In this document: one piece after another, positions 36,840 to 45,131 of the stretch
How the letters are laid out: each line of letters begins with the position of its first letter
Position numbering within the stretch: position 1 is the first letter of the stretch
From: Verrucomicrobiales bacterium
GTDB taxonomy: Bacteria; Verrucomicrobiota; Verrucomicrobiia; Verrucomicrobiales; DEV007
Direction: 5' to 3'
NCBI GenBank assembly: GCA_012960505.1
Contig: DUBC01000048.1
Span: 119,505-183,504, forward strand
DNA length: 64,000 nucleotides
The notes under the pieces: generated by a model
Database searches by the model: none
Told to the model about the DNA's origin: nothing
The model's input: the letters and a program-made list of their open reading frames with translations, nothing else
Made by a program: the position numbers and the translations under genes

Positions 36840-37403
36840 TCAGCTCTTCTGAACCGAGACCAGAAAAGGAACATTGTCCGGAATGCTCGCGTCCCGATAA
36901 TTCTTCGTTAAAAAGTGAGCCTGATCCAATGATTCCAGAAAAGTCAAAACTTCCACAGATTCTTCAAGGCCCTCGTCATGACCCGGATAGCAAAGGGCAG
37001 TCAAGAACCCGCCATCCCTAAGACATTCCAGAGCCTTTCGAAGGGCAGTTAACGTTGTTCCTTTTAGCGTTGTTATGGAATGATCTCCTCCAGGAAGGTA
37101 CCCAAGGTTAAACATGATCGCGGAAATATTCCCCAAATGTGGAGCTCTTATCACTTCGTCCAAGTTCTCATGGCCAGTCTCACACATAATGACCCTATCA
37201 GATATCTGTGCCTCTTCGAGTCTTGATCTGGTCATTCGAATCGCTTCCTCCTGCACATCAAAAGAATATACGACCCCAGTCACTCCTACCTGCTCAGCAA
37301 GGAACAGAGTGTCATGCCCGTTCCCCGCAGTAGCATCAACCACTACCTCGCTTCCCTCGAGCCGATCACTGACGAGTTGATGAGCTAATTGTGTTGATTT
37401 CAT
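36840..37403 (-). CDS. SAM-dependent methyltransferase, YtqB/MnmM-like
   Basis: 187 residues. SAM-binding motif I is 'VVDATAGNGHDTLFLAE' (about 21-37); 'VYSFDVQEEAI' is motif II, and 'IMFNLGYLPGGDHSITT' is the hallmark of the YtqB family (Pfam rRNA_methylase). YtqB of Bacillus subtilis was reported as MnmM, which methylates nm5s2U34 to mnm5s2U34 in tRNA. The neighbouring DAO-type FAD oxidoreductase (21 bp upstream) could supply the preceding step, which supports a tRNA role here. All motifs look intact. Confidence 0.85.
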   Translation of the reverse strand: MKSTQLAHQLVSDRLEGSEVVVDATAGNGHDTLFLAEQVGVTGVVYSFDVQEEAIRMTRSRLEEAQISDRVIMCETGHENLDEVIRAPHLGNISAIMFNLGYLPGGDHSITTLKGTTLTALRKALECLRDGGFLTALCYPGHDEGLEESVEVLTFLESLDQAHFLTKNYRDASIPDNVPFLVSVQKS

Positions 37404-37424
37404 TTATCAATGATCATTTTCACT

Positions 37425-38420
37425 TTATAGATTCCCACGCAGATTAGCCCCTTCATCAATTTCTGTTTCTCCGCAAAGATGTGCCGCGAAATTATCCGCA
37501 AAGAAGGGCGCTAACAAAACGCCTTTCGAACCCAATCCATTAAAGAAACCAACACGATCATGACCCGGATGAATACCTATCAAAATTTTCCTTGTTCCGA
37601 TCACTGGCCTGACAGCGGCCCTTTGGTCTAGGACTTCATAAGGAACCTTAATAAGGCCCTTGAGACGTGACTCTATGAATTCCCTCCCCTCGGCAGTGAC
37701 ATTACAATCATTTGAATCCCAGTCATAGGTTGCACCGACACGAAAAACACCATCACCAATCGGCAATAGCCATACTCTCCCTCGGTTCACTATGCGGTCC
37801 TCTTTGAGATCATTGATCTGGACTGTTAATATTTCACCTTTCGCAGGCCTAAAATGAACCCAATCAAATAAAGGGTTGTGTAAGCCATTCACTCCTTCAC
37901 AAAAAATGGTCATCTCTTCAGGCTCGGGCTCGAGGACTTCCCCAACCTGCCACTGATCGCCCATGAACCTTTTTGTTGCATCAATGAAGTCAGCGGTGAG
38001 TAAATGACCGGCACATTCAATTGTAAAACCTCCAAATTCTGAATAAAATTCATCTCCTATATGCAAAGCATCACTCGTTATGCATTCTTGATAGCTGGGA
38101 GACTTGAGTCGGCTCTGCCATTTAGTCACCTGCTGCTCAGAGTCCAAGAGTCGAACCATACTCATTTCACGAAACAAAGTCTCTCCAACTAAACCTTCAA
38201 AAGCCCTATAGAATTTTAATGCATGTGACCAGAACTCATTGAATCGTGGCTCCTTAGTAAGATAAGGACCAGTTATTGGATTGACGATGCCGGCCGCAAC
38301 CTTAGTAGAAGTTACCGCGTCACCACGGTCCACGACTTTCACATCTTTTCCTCTCTTATGGAGGGCAATAGCTAGACTGCAACCCGCTAAACCACCGCCA
38401 ACTATAGTGAAATCAGCCAT
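37425..38420 (-). CDS. DAO-superfamily FAD oxidoreductase (MnmC C-domain/MnmL-like)
   Basis: 331 residues. The FAD dinucleotide motif 'IVGGGLAGCSLAIALHKRG' (6-24) is followed by 'AAGIVNPITGPYLTK', similar to the 'GG.NPL.SG' region of the MnmC oxidoreductase domain. The end 'VGFFNGLGSKGVLLAPFFADNFA' matches that domain's 'glGSRGl..aPl.ae.la'. MnmC's FAD domain removes the carboxymethyl group from cmnm5s2U34. Paired with the MnmM-like methyltransferase this would rebuild split MnmC chemistry. An alternative is an unrelated amino-acid oxidase. Its ATG overlaps the stop of the small upstream gene, so translation is probably coupled. Confidence 0.72.
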   Translation of the reverse strand: MADFTIVGGGLAGCSLAIALHKRGKDVKVVDRGDAVTSTKVAAGIVNPITGPYLTKEPRFNEFWSHALKFYRAFEGLVGETLFREMSMVRLLDSEQQVTKWQSRLKSPSYQECITSDALHIGDEFYSEFGGFTIECAGHLLTADFIDATKRFMGDQWQVGEVLEPEPEEMTIFCEGVNGLHNPLFDWVHFRPAKGEILTVQINDLKEDRIVNRGRVWLLPIGDGVFRVGATYDWDSNDCNVTAEGREFIESRLKGLIKVPYEVLDQRAAVRPVIGTRKILIGIHPGHDRVGFFNGLGSKGVLLAPFFADNFAAHLCGETEIDEGANLRGNL

Positions 38421-38665
38421 CAGCGCCCACGATAATTGAAAAGTTCATCTATTTCCCTCTTCTCTCCAGTAAGGTCATTCCATGCGCATAGAACCTTTTT
38501 TTGCATTCTTTGTGTGATCCTACGACCTTTCCTTGCCTTAGAAGCCCGCTTATGTGTTAAACCCTCCTTAGAACACTTGACTAAATTATTATTCTTTAAA
38601 TCAGCCTCATCCATAAACCGGTCCAAGGGCTGCTGACCGGCTTCCATTTTCATTTTATCGTTCAC
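38420..38665 (-). CDS. Small basic protein of unknown function
   Basis: 81 residues from a GTG at 38665; ATGs at 38653 or 38647 are also possible. The protein is rich in Lys/Arg in its centre ('THKRASKARKGRRITQRMQ') and ends 'ELFNYRGR'. No domain was recognised. Its stop overlaps the ATG of the FAD oxidoreductase gene, so the two are probably co-translated and functionally linked. The basic central segment would suit RNA or tRNA binding, but this is only a guess. Confidence 0.65.
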   Translation of the reverse strand: MNDKMKMEAGQQPLDRFMDEADLKNNNLVKCSKEGLTHKRASKARKGRRITQRMQKKVLCAWNDLTGEKREIDELFNYRGR

Positions 38666-38713
38666 TTTACTTGACTGAAGACCAAAAAATCGAAACTAAA
38701 TATAGTCTACACT

Positions 38714-39688
38714 ATGCGAATACTGTTAACCACTACATCTTATCAAGACACTCCAGGGCCACACCATGACCTTCTAGCCTCAACTGGGTGGGAAATTGCC
38801 AGAGAACGCGGGCCCCTGCCCGAAGAAAAAATGCTTGAAATCGCAGGAGAATTTGATGGTTTTCTTTGTGGTGATGACTCAATAACAAAAGAAGTCATTA
38901 ATAAATCCTTGCCTCACCTCAAGGTGATCAGTAAATATGGAATTGGACTCGATAAGATTAATGTCGAGCATGCCACCGCAAAGAAAATACCGATACTATT
39001 CACTCCAGGAGTCAATCACACGACAGTCGCGGAGCACTGCTTCGGCCTTCTTCTTGGCCTAACAAAAAAAATTCACTCCAACGCGAATGAAGTCGCTTCA
39101 GGCTCTTGGAAGGCGGGTTGGAAAAAACCGGTCGGAAATGAAATACTAGGTAAAACGATTGGTATCATCGGCCTCGGAAGGATCGGCAAGGAAGTCGCTA
39201 TTCGGGCAAGTGTTTTCGGATTAAATATCATCGCTTATGATCCTTTCTTTGATGAGGAGTTCGCCAATGTTAACGGAATAAGGAAATGTTCAAACATGGA
39301 CGAGGTCCTTTGCAGTTCTGATATCGTCTCGTTGCACTGTTTTCTTAACGATGAAACGCATGGAATGATTAACTCAGCAAAAATAGAGCAGATGAAAGAT
39401 AATGTGATTGTGATTAACTGCGCCCGTGGCGAACTGGTCGAAGCGGGAGCCATGAAAGAAGGGTTATTGAGTGGAAGGGTCGGGGGATATGGAACTGATG
39501 TCTTGGACAGCGAACCGCCCCAGGAAAATCATCCACTTCTAGATGCCCCCAACTGTATTATCACTTCACACATTGCCTCCAGAACTCATGAGTCTGTGGA
39601 AAGACAAGCCGGAATGGCTACCCGTAACCTGATATCATTCTTAAACGGAAAAGATGATTACACTCAGGCCAACAAATTTGATTCATAA
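38714..39688 (+). CDS. D-isomer-specific 2-hydroxyacid dehydrogenase (NAD)
   Basis: 324 residues. NAD-binding motif 'GIIGLGRIGKEVAIRA' (about 148-163). Catalytic residues are recognisable: Arg in 'INCARGELVEAG', Glu in 'DVLDSEPP', His in 'ITSHIASRTHES'. 'FTPGVNHTTVAEHCFGLLLGL' is the family's helix before the NAD domain. It belongs with phosphoglycerate dehydrogenase-like enzymes; the serine-pathway enzyme normally carries an ACT domain, absent here. The next gene, 4 bp downstream, encodes an Ldh2-type dehydrogenase, so the two probably act on related 2-hydroxy/2-keto acids. Confidence 0.88.
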   Translation: MRILLTTTSYQDTPGPHHDLLASTGWEIARERGPLPEEKMLEIAGEFDGFLCGDDSITKEVINKSLPHLKVISKYGIGLDKINVEHATAKKIPILFTPGVNHTTVAEHCFGLLLGLTKKIHSNANEVASGSWKAGWKKPVGNEILGKTIGIIGLGRIGKEVAIRASVFGLNIIAYDPFFDEEFANVNGIRKCSNMDEVLCSSDIVSLHCFLNDETHGMINSAKIEQMKDNVIVINCARGELVEAGAMKEGLLSGRVGGYGTDVLDSEPPQENHPLLDAPNCIITSHIASRTHESVERQAGMATRNLISFLNGKDDYTQANKFDS

Positions 39689-39692
39689 AAAT

Positions 39693-40787
39693 ATGAAAGA
39701 AGAATTCTATATCGTCCAAGAAAGTAAACACAATTCACTCGTCAGTAAGGCCTATAAAGAAAGGGGCTTCACGGAATCAGAATCGAATGATGCTGCCAGG
39801 TTCTGTTCCTTTGCATCAACTCACGGCGTTCGAACGCACAATGCACTCAAAGCCATTCATCTGGACGAGTTGTTCGGATCAGGCAACAACGGATGCACTC
39901 CAGGAGCCGATATTGAAACAATAGAAAAGAAATTTGAGGCGAGTGAAATATGGAACTGCAATAAAAAGCTAGGACAGAGCGTCGGTTATCAAGCCATCGA
40001 AAGATGCATCGAACTGGCCGATAAGTACGGGATCGGGCAAGTGTCCGTGGACAATGCTTTTCATTATCTCTGGGGAGGCGGATACGTTCTGGACGCGGCG
40101 AATCGAGGATACATCGCTTATACAAACTGCACGGCAGGGCTGGCAGAGGTCGTGCCATTCATGGGCAAACATCCTACCCTCGGAACGAATCCTCATAGCT
40201 GGGGATTTCCTACAACTGATTCAATTGGATTTCCCATAGTCATTGACTGGGCCACGTCAGTCGTGGCCATGGGAAGGGTCCAGCAACTCAAAAGAGAAGG
40301 TCAGCCATTACCCGAAAATGCAGCCGTCGATGAGAACGGGGATCCGACCACTGATCCTGAAAAGGCCGCTTACCTCGTTCCCTTCGGTGCTCACAAAGGT
40401 TACGGAATGGCGCTCATTAATGAAATACTAGCCTCGTTCATTGGAGGATCTCTACCAACACTCAGGTCACGTGAAATTCCCGAAGGAGAAAAACGCACTC
40501 CAAGTTTTTATTTCCAAGTCATTCATCCCGACGCGGTCAGTAGTGGGGCCTTCGCCTGTGGGCGGAACCAGCAAGAAAATGTCAAAGCTGTGATCGAAGA
40601 CATCAAGGGGCACGGCAATGAAAACATTTTCTTGCCGGGCCAGGACTTTGCTCAGGCAGCTACTCGAACCAAAGAGGCCGGAGGATTACTTTTTTCTGCC
40701 GCAGAAATTGCCGAATTTAATCATCTGGCCGAACAAATCAGTGCGGATCCCTGGGACATTCAGGCACTGTCTAAATTCGATAAATAA
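39693..40787 (+). CDS. Ldh2-family oxidoreductase, YiaK-like
   Basis: 364 residues from the ATG at 39693; a longer frame from 39654 overlaps the previous gene. The malate/L-lactate dehydrogenase type 2 fold shows 'STHGVRTHN' (SHG-like motif), 'DNAFHYLWGGGYVLDAA' and 'LGTNPHSWGFPT', 'FGAHKGYGMALINEILA'. The His in 'NAFHYLWGG' aligns with the catalytic His of YiaK ('NSNHWMRGG'), the 2,3-diketo-L-gulonate reductase. These enzymes use NAD(P)H to reduce 2-keto acids to L-type hydroxyacids. Together with the upstream D-specific enzyme it may invert a 2-hydroxyacid centre. The true substrate is unknown. Confidence 0.85.
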   Translation: MKEEFYIVQESKHNSLVSKAYKERGFTESESNDAARFCSFASTHGVRTHNALKAIHLDELFGSGNNGCTPGADIETIEKKFEASEIWNCNKKLGQSVGYQAIERCIELADKYGIGQVSVDNAFHYLWGGGYVLDAANRGYIAYTNCTAGLAEVVPFMGKHPTLGTNPHSWGFPTTDSIGFPIVIDWATSVVAMGRVQQLKREGQPLPENAAVDENGDPTTDPEKAAYLVPFGAHKGYGMALINEILASFIGGSLPTLRSREIPEGEKRTPSFYFQVIHPDAVSSGAFACGRNQQENVKAVIEDIKGHGNENIFLPGQDFAQAATRTKEAGGLLFSAAEIAEFNHLAEQISADPWDIQALSKFDK

Positions 40788-40830
40788 CCCCATATTTTAA
40801 TAATAATGCCGCTTCTTGATGAAGAAGCAG

Positions 40831-40858
40831 TTTACATAGGCAACTGACACGTTATTAT
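40831..40858 (+). promoter_or_regulatory. Candidate sigma-70-type promoter upstream of the KDG-kinase-like gene
   Basis: TTTACA (40831-40836) and TATTAT (40853-40858) each match five of six consensus bases and are 16 bp apart. Transcription would start near 40865, 3 nt before the ATG at 40868, implying a leaderless or nearly leaderless mRNA. A small hairpin (GCTTCTT at 40811-40817, AAGAAGC at 40822-40828) lies just upstream. Confidence 0.45.
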
Positions 40859-40867
40859 CGGCGCCCC

Positions 40868-41965
40868 ATGGCACTCGATATAAAATCTCCATCTGAATGC
40901 AAATACACCGAGATTTCACTCGGTGAAATCATGCTTAGACTCGACCCCGGAGAGGGCAGAGTAAGAACGGCCAGACAATTAAATGCCTGGGAAGGTGGCG
41001 GAGAATATAATGTGGCCCGTGGCCTGAGGCGTTGCTTTGGAATGAAAACAGCGGTCGTCACAGCGTTCGCAGAAAATGAAGTGGGCAGACTCATTGAAGA
41101 TTTCATTCTGCAAGGTGGCGTCGACACTGAATTTGTTCAGTGGATTGATTTTGACGGGATCGGTCGCGAAGTAAGGAACGGAATAAATTTTACGGAGAGA
41201 GGATTCGGCATACGCGGAGCAAAGGGAACCTCTGACCGTGGTCACACGGCAGCCTCACAAATGAAGCCCGGAGACATTGACTGGGATCACATTTTTGGAG
41301 AACAGGGCTCACAGTGGTTCCATACCGGAGGCATCTTCGCCGCGCTCTCTGAAACGACTGCCGAACTGGTCATTGAAGCATGCAAGAAAGCAAAGGAGCA
41401 CGGGACCATCATCAGCTACGACCTTAATTACAGACCATCACTATGGAAATCAATTGGGGGCCAAGAGAGGGCACAGGAGGTGAACCGAGAAATTGCAAAG
41501 TCCGTGGACGTAATGATCGGTAACGAGGAAGACTTCACTGCGTGTCTTGGTTTTGAAGTGGAGGGAGTCGATGCCAACATTTCTGGCCTGAACGTTGAGA
41601 ACTTCAAACAAATGATCGGCCAGGCTGTGGCTGAGTTTCCAAATTTCAAAGCGACAGCAACGACGCTCCGCGAAGTGAAGACCGCGTCAGTCAATGATTG
41701 GGGAGCCATCGCATGGCATGACGGAGAATTTTACGAAGCTTCGCACAGACCGGGCCTGGAAATATTTGACCGGGTCGGCGGTGGAGATTCATTCGCGAGC
41801 GGACTCATTTACGGATTCCTTAAGCACAATGACCCGCAACTCGCAGTCGAATATGGTGCCGCTCACGGAGCACTGGCGATGACAACTCCCGGAGACACGA
41901 CCATGGCAACTCTAGAAGAAGTTGAGAAATTAGTCAGCGGAGGAAGTGCACGCGTCGACAGGTAA
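40868..41965 (+). CDS. PfkB-family sugar kinase, 2-keto-3-deoxygluconate kinase-like
   Basis: 365 residues, longer than the usual ~310. The start '[21 protein letters not shown]' and '[15 protein letters not shown]' (substrate-binding Gly-Gly-Asn type) resemble KDG kinases. The ATP/anion-hole motif is '[17 protein letters not shown]' with the catalytic Asp. KdgK phosphorylates KDG to KDPG, which is then cleaved to pyruvate and glyceraldehyde phosphate. An insertion of about 40 residues near 225-265 explains the length. The adjacent SDR, 5 bp downstream, fits a hexuronate route. Confidence 0.82.
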   Translation: MALDIKSPSECKYTEISLGEIMLRLDPGEGRVRTARQLNAWEGGGEYNVARGLRRCFGMKTAVVTAFAENEVGRLIEDFILQGGVDTEFVQWIDFDGIGREVRNGINFTERGFGIRGAKGTSDRGHTAASQMKPGDIDWDHIFGEQGSQWFHTGGIFAALSETTAELVIEACKKAKEHGTIISYDLNYRPSLWKSIGGQERAQEVNREIAKSVDVMIGNEEDFTACLGFEVEGVDANISGLNVENFKQMIGQAVAEFPNFKATATTLREVKTASVNDWGAIAWHDGEFYEASHRPGLEIFDRVGGGDSFASGLIYGFLKHNDPQLAVEYGAAHGALAMTTPGDTTMATLEEVEKLVSGGSARVDR

Positions 41966-41970
41966 TCGTC

Positions 41971-42750
41971 ATGTCTTACATTGATTCGATATTCTCATTA
42001 AAAGGAAAGACCGCAGTCGTGATCGGTGGAACCGGTGAACTTTGCGGGACCATGGCCGAGGGACTTTCGAAGGCCGGAGCAGAAGTCGTCATCGTGGGCC
42101 GCAATGAGGACAAAGCTAAATCAAGAATCACCAACATCGAAAATTCCGGGGGCAAGGCTTATTTCCTCGAAGCTGACGTCACGAAAAAGGATTCTATTGA
42201 GTCGCTTCTCACAGAAATCATCAATATGTCAGGGAAATGCGATGTTCTCATTAACGGTGCAGGGATCAACTCAGCGACACCTTTTCTGGAAGTTCCAGAG
42301 GAAGAATTTGATAAAATCTTTGAAACAAATTCCAAGGCAGTCTTCGTCACTTGCCAGGCCTTCGGGAAATATTTCCTGAAAAATAATATCAGTGCCTCAA
42401 TCATCAATGTCGGATCCATGTCCGGGATCATTCCCCTCTCGAGAGTCTTTACTTATTCAATGACTAAGGCCGCGGTCCATAACATCAGCAAAAATCTCGC
42501 AAGAGAATGGGCGAAAGAAGGAGTCCGGGTAAATACGCTCGTCCCTGGTTTTTTCCCCGCGGAGCAAAATCGCAAAGTTCTGACTGAAGATAGAGTCGCG
42601 TCTATCATGGGCCACACACCGATGCAAAGATTCGGAAACTCCGAAGAGCTGATCGGCGCAACACTATTTCTCGCCTCAGAAAAAGCGAGCAGCTTTGTTA
42701 CTGGAGCCGAGATAGTCGTGGACGGAGGTTACGCAAGCATGACTATCTGA
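41971..42750 (+). CDS. SDR oxidoreductase, UxuB/YjmF-like (fructuronate/mannonate)
   Basis: 259 residues. The cofactor motif '[19 protein letters not shown]' differs from the standard TGxxxGxG by its 'GELCG', which resembles the 'GVLCGTMA' of Bacillus YjmF/UxuB, an SDR that interconverts D-fructuronate and D-mannonate. Catalytic residues: Asn in 'INGAGINS', Ser in 'NVGSMSG', Tyr/Lys in '[11 protein letters not shown]'. Mannonate leads through UxuA to KDG, the substrate of the kinase encoded just upstream; uxuA is not in the window. Other SDRs (KduD-like, DEH reductase) cannot be excluded. Confidence 0.78.
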   Translation: MSYIDSIFSLKGKTAVVIGGTGELCGTMAEGLSKAGAEVVIVGRNEDKAKSRITNIENSGGKAYFLEADVTKKDSIESLLTEIINMSGKCDVLINGAGINSATPFLEVPEEEFDKIFETNSKAVFVTCQAFGKYFLKNNISASIINVGSMSGIIPLSRVFTYSMTKAAVHNISKNLAREWAKEGVRVNTLVPGFFPAEQNRKVLTEDRVASIMGHTPMQRFGNSEELIGATLFLASEKASSFVTGAEIVVDGGYASMTI

Positions 42751-42760
42751 AATAAAGATC

Positions 42761-43393
42761 CTATAAGCTCTCACTCTTTTCAGACTCTTCCTTGGGATCT
42801 GATTCTTCCTTAGAATCCTCTTCGGTCTTTTTCGAAGAGGCATCACCTCTCTTACGGTACTTCGCGAATGGATCATTCTTTGTTCCAGAAAGAGCCTTCT
42901 TCCGATTACCGGCGGCAGAAGGTAAAACATTGGGAAGAGCTTTCAAAATGATCTCCCTCGGAGTCGTCTTTGACTCGAGGCTTTCTTCTGTCATAACGAC
43001 TAACCTCGGCATCGGTGCTGAATAATAAAAGGCCCGTAAATTTTTTTCTTTTTCTATCCAGTACTTACCACTTAAAAATTCACCACTCTGGACCTTAGGA
43101 CCACAGTTAATTGCGACCAAAGAGTCAGCCATGCTCCTACGAACTTTTCTTCCATGAAAAGTTACTACCCACGCAATATTATCTTTGTACTCGACGTTAA
43201 AATCGAAGCCGAAGTTCGCATCAGTAAAAACATCTGCCTTTGTGCCATCACTTTCCAAGAGTCCCTTCGTTGCATCCCCTATAGGCTCACCAAACTTTCC
43301 TACGATCTCTTCCTTTGACCAGCCAATTTGCGCATTGGCAGGCCTCACAAATTGCAAAAGTCCAAAAACAAATAACAGGTAAAGCGCTCTCAT
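42761..43393 (-). CDS. Secreted protein of unknown function
   Basis: 210 residues from the ATG at 43393, which begins a signal peptide ('MRALYLLFVFGLLQFVRPANAQ'); a frame from 43459 would add 22 unsuitable residues. The mature part starts 'IGWSKEEIVGKFGEPIG', a pattern seen in small exported SmpA/BamE-like or 'outer membrane assembly' folds, but similarity is too weak to name it. The last ~35 residues are almost only Ser, Glu, Lys and Asp. Convergent with the SDR gene (10 bp). Confidence 0.6.
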   Translation of the reverse strand: MRALYLLFVFGLLQFVRPANAQIGWSKEEIVGKFGEPIGDATKGLLESDGTKADVFTDANFGFDFNVEYKDNIAWVVTFHGRKVRRSMADSLVAINCGPKVQSGEFLSGKYWIEKEKNLRAFYYSAPMPRLVVMTEESLESKTTPREIILKALPNVLPSAAGNRKKALSGTKNDPFAKYRKRGDASSKKTEEDSKEESDPKEESEKSESL

Positions 43394-43557
43394 TGATTTA
43401 GATTGTAACCTCTGCCACCTGATCGTCAATGTTTTGAGTGGGTGCCAAAAAATGGACATTAATCGCCATTTAAAGCCAATTATGTAGTAAAAAATGAATC
43501 ATCTTCATGTTTGAGTAATCTTTCTGTGTTTATTATGTAAATACATTAATTTTTGAC

Positions 43558-44157
43558 ATGGAAAATCCAGTGAATCGTATCGTTTCCCTTGCAAGAAGAG
43601 GCAATGAGCATGCCTGCGAGGAACTAATTGATATACTTTATCCAGTACTTGAGCCTATTGCCCGGAAAAATCTCACCCTAGGTGACGAAAAACAGGATAT
43701 TTTACAGGAAATATTCATGAAAATATTTTCCAAGATTCATCAGTATGCAGGTAAGAAACCTTTCGATCACTGGGCATCAAAAATTGCAGTCAATACCTGC
43801 TATGATCGACTCAGGAAAAAAAAGATAAGACCAGAACTCATTTATGGAGAAAGAGCAGTTCAAACAGCTATTAAACCAAAATTAAACTATTCAAGAAGGC
43901 TCAAAGCAACAGAAAACGAATTAATCGAAGAGCTGATTCAAAAACTCCTTTTAACTCTCAATGATCAAGAACGTACTGTGGTCCGATTAATGGAACTAAA
44001 AGAAAAAACGGTAAAAGAAGTATGCCAATTAACGGGTTGGTCCGAGTCAAAAGTGAAGGTTACAAAGATGCGGGCTCACAAAAAGTTAAAATTAGCAATG
44101 ATCAATCTTGAAAAAAATCCTTTGAAGCCATTAAGTTCAGTAGGAATTGCGAACTGA
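43558..44157 (+). CDS. ECF-type RNA polymerase sigma factor
   Basis: 199 residues. Region 2: 'EELIDILYPVLEPIARKNL', then 'QDILQEIFMKIFSKIHQY' and 'HWASKIAVNTCYDRLRKKK', which would contact the -10 element and core polymerase. Region 4: 'LLTLNDQERTVVRLMELKEK' and the helix-turn-helix 'VKEVCQLTGWSESKVKVTKMRAHKKL'. No extra C-terminal domain. The next gene, 63 bp downstream, encodes a membrane-anchored protein that may be its regulator. The signal it responds to is unknown. Confidence 0.93.
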   Translation: MENPVNRIVSLARRGNEHACEELIDILYPVLEPIARKNLTLGDEKQDILQEIFMKIFSKIHQYAGKKPFDHWASKIAVNTCYDRLRKKKIRPELIYGERAVQTAIKPKLNYSRRLKATENELIEELIQKLLLTLNDQERTVVRLMELKEKTVKEVCQLTGWSESKVKVTKMRAHKKLKLAMINLEKNPLKPLSSVGIAN

Positions 44158-44220
44158 TAGCACAAATTTAATTAAGAGTGAAATTGTCCGTTTTTTGCAT
44201 AAACTCCTTTTATAGATCTA

Positions 44221-45006
44221 ATGAAAATATCTCTTAATGCATATGTCATCACTGGTACCGCAGCATTGCTGGCGATTCTTATCTATTCATATGTTCCAAT
44301 AAACTCCATTCCAATTGACCCTAAAGAAAATACCTCACAACTCAATCAGTCTAAGTTAGAAGTAGCCAAGACAGAAAAGGCCATACTTGAAAAGTCAACC
44401 GCCAGTCAGATATCAAAAAACAATCCGCTAATTGCTAAAAAAGAACCGGAACCATCAAACACTGATAAAGAGAATAAACTCCCATCAACTCCAAAAAATC
44501 AGGAACCTAAACTCACCAGAAAACAACTCACGGCCCGTGCCCTCGTAGTTGAAAAACAAGCCAATAAGCGTCTCGATGAATTAACTGAGAAACTGAATCT
44601 TACTGAAGAACAGCAAGACTTTATTTTCCCAATCCTGGCCAAATCCTTACCCACATTCCATCCATCACTAAATCCCGACGGTAATAATCTACTAAGTGGA
44701 ATTAAGACGCGAGTAGAGCCTGGCTCCTCAGTCCCCGACGTAGAAGCTGAAATCTACTCTATCCTAGATGAGGATCAGAAAATAATTCTCGAGGAAGAGG
44801 CATTAGATCGGGAAGCTTGGTGGAATGATGTCGTGGCCCTGCTGGATGAGGAATCTACAAAAAACCTCGAAGAGACAACGCCTAACACAGAAAAACCCCA
44901 AACCTCAGTGGAAAATGGAAATGAGCCCGTTAGTCAAAAAGAACGGGAAGAAAAAGCCGCTAAAAATAAAATCGACGATTTTTCTCGTCTATTACGCAAT
45001 AATTAA
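44221..45006 (+). CDS. Membrane-anchored protein, possible partner of the ECF sigma factor
   Basis: 261 residues. One hydrophobic segment (about 7-26, 'YVITGTAALLAILIYSYVPI') near the N-terminus is followed by a long Lys/Glu/Pro-rich linker. Residues about 108-200 hold a helical region with 'LTEKLNLTEEQQDFIFPIL', like the 'LtxxQ' motif of Spy/CpxP-type periplasmic proteins. The C-terminus is acidic. The location right after the sigma gene suggests regulation, but the short cytosolic part lacks a recognisable anti-sigma (zinc-finger) domain. Function inferred only from position. Confidence 0.6.
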   Translation: MKISLNAYVITGTAALLAILIYSYVPINSIPIDPKENTSQLNQSKLEVAKTEKAILEKSTASQISKNNPLIAKKEPEPSNTDKENKLPSTPKNQEPKLTRKQLTARALVVEKQANKRLDELTEKLNLTEEQQDFIFPILAKSLPTFHPSLNPDGNNLLSGIKTRVEPGSSVPDVEAEIYSILDEDQKIILEEEALDREAWWNDVVALLDEESTKNLEETTPNTEKPQTSVENGNEPVSQKEREEKAAKNKIDDFSRLLRNN

Positions 45007-45131
45007 GATTAATTTGATTCCTAATCGGGGGCAGATGATTTTTTTGTAACTAATTAAAGCTTGCCACCGTCTACCTTAAGTAGAGAGTTATACATACAAA
45101 TTAAATACCCCTCCCCCAACAAAACAAAATC

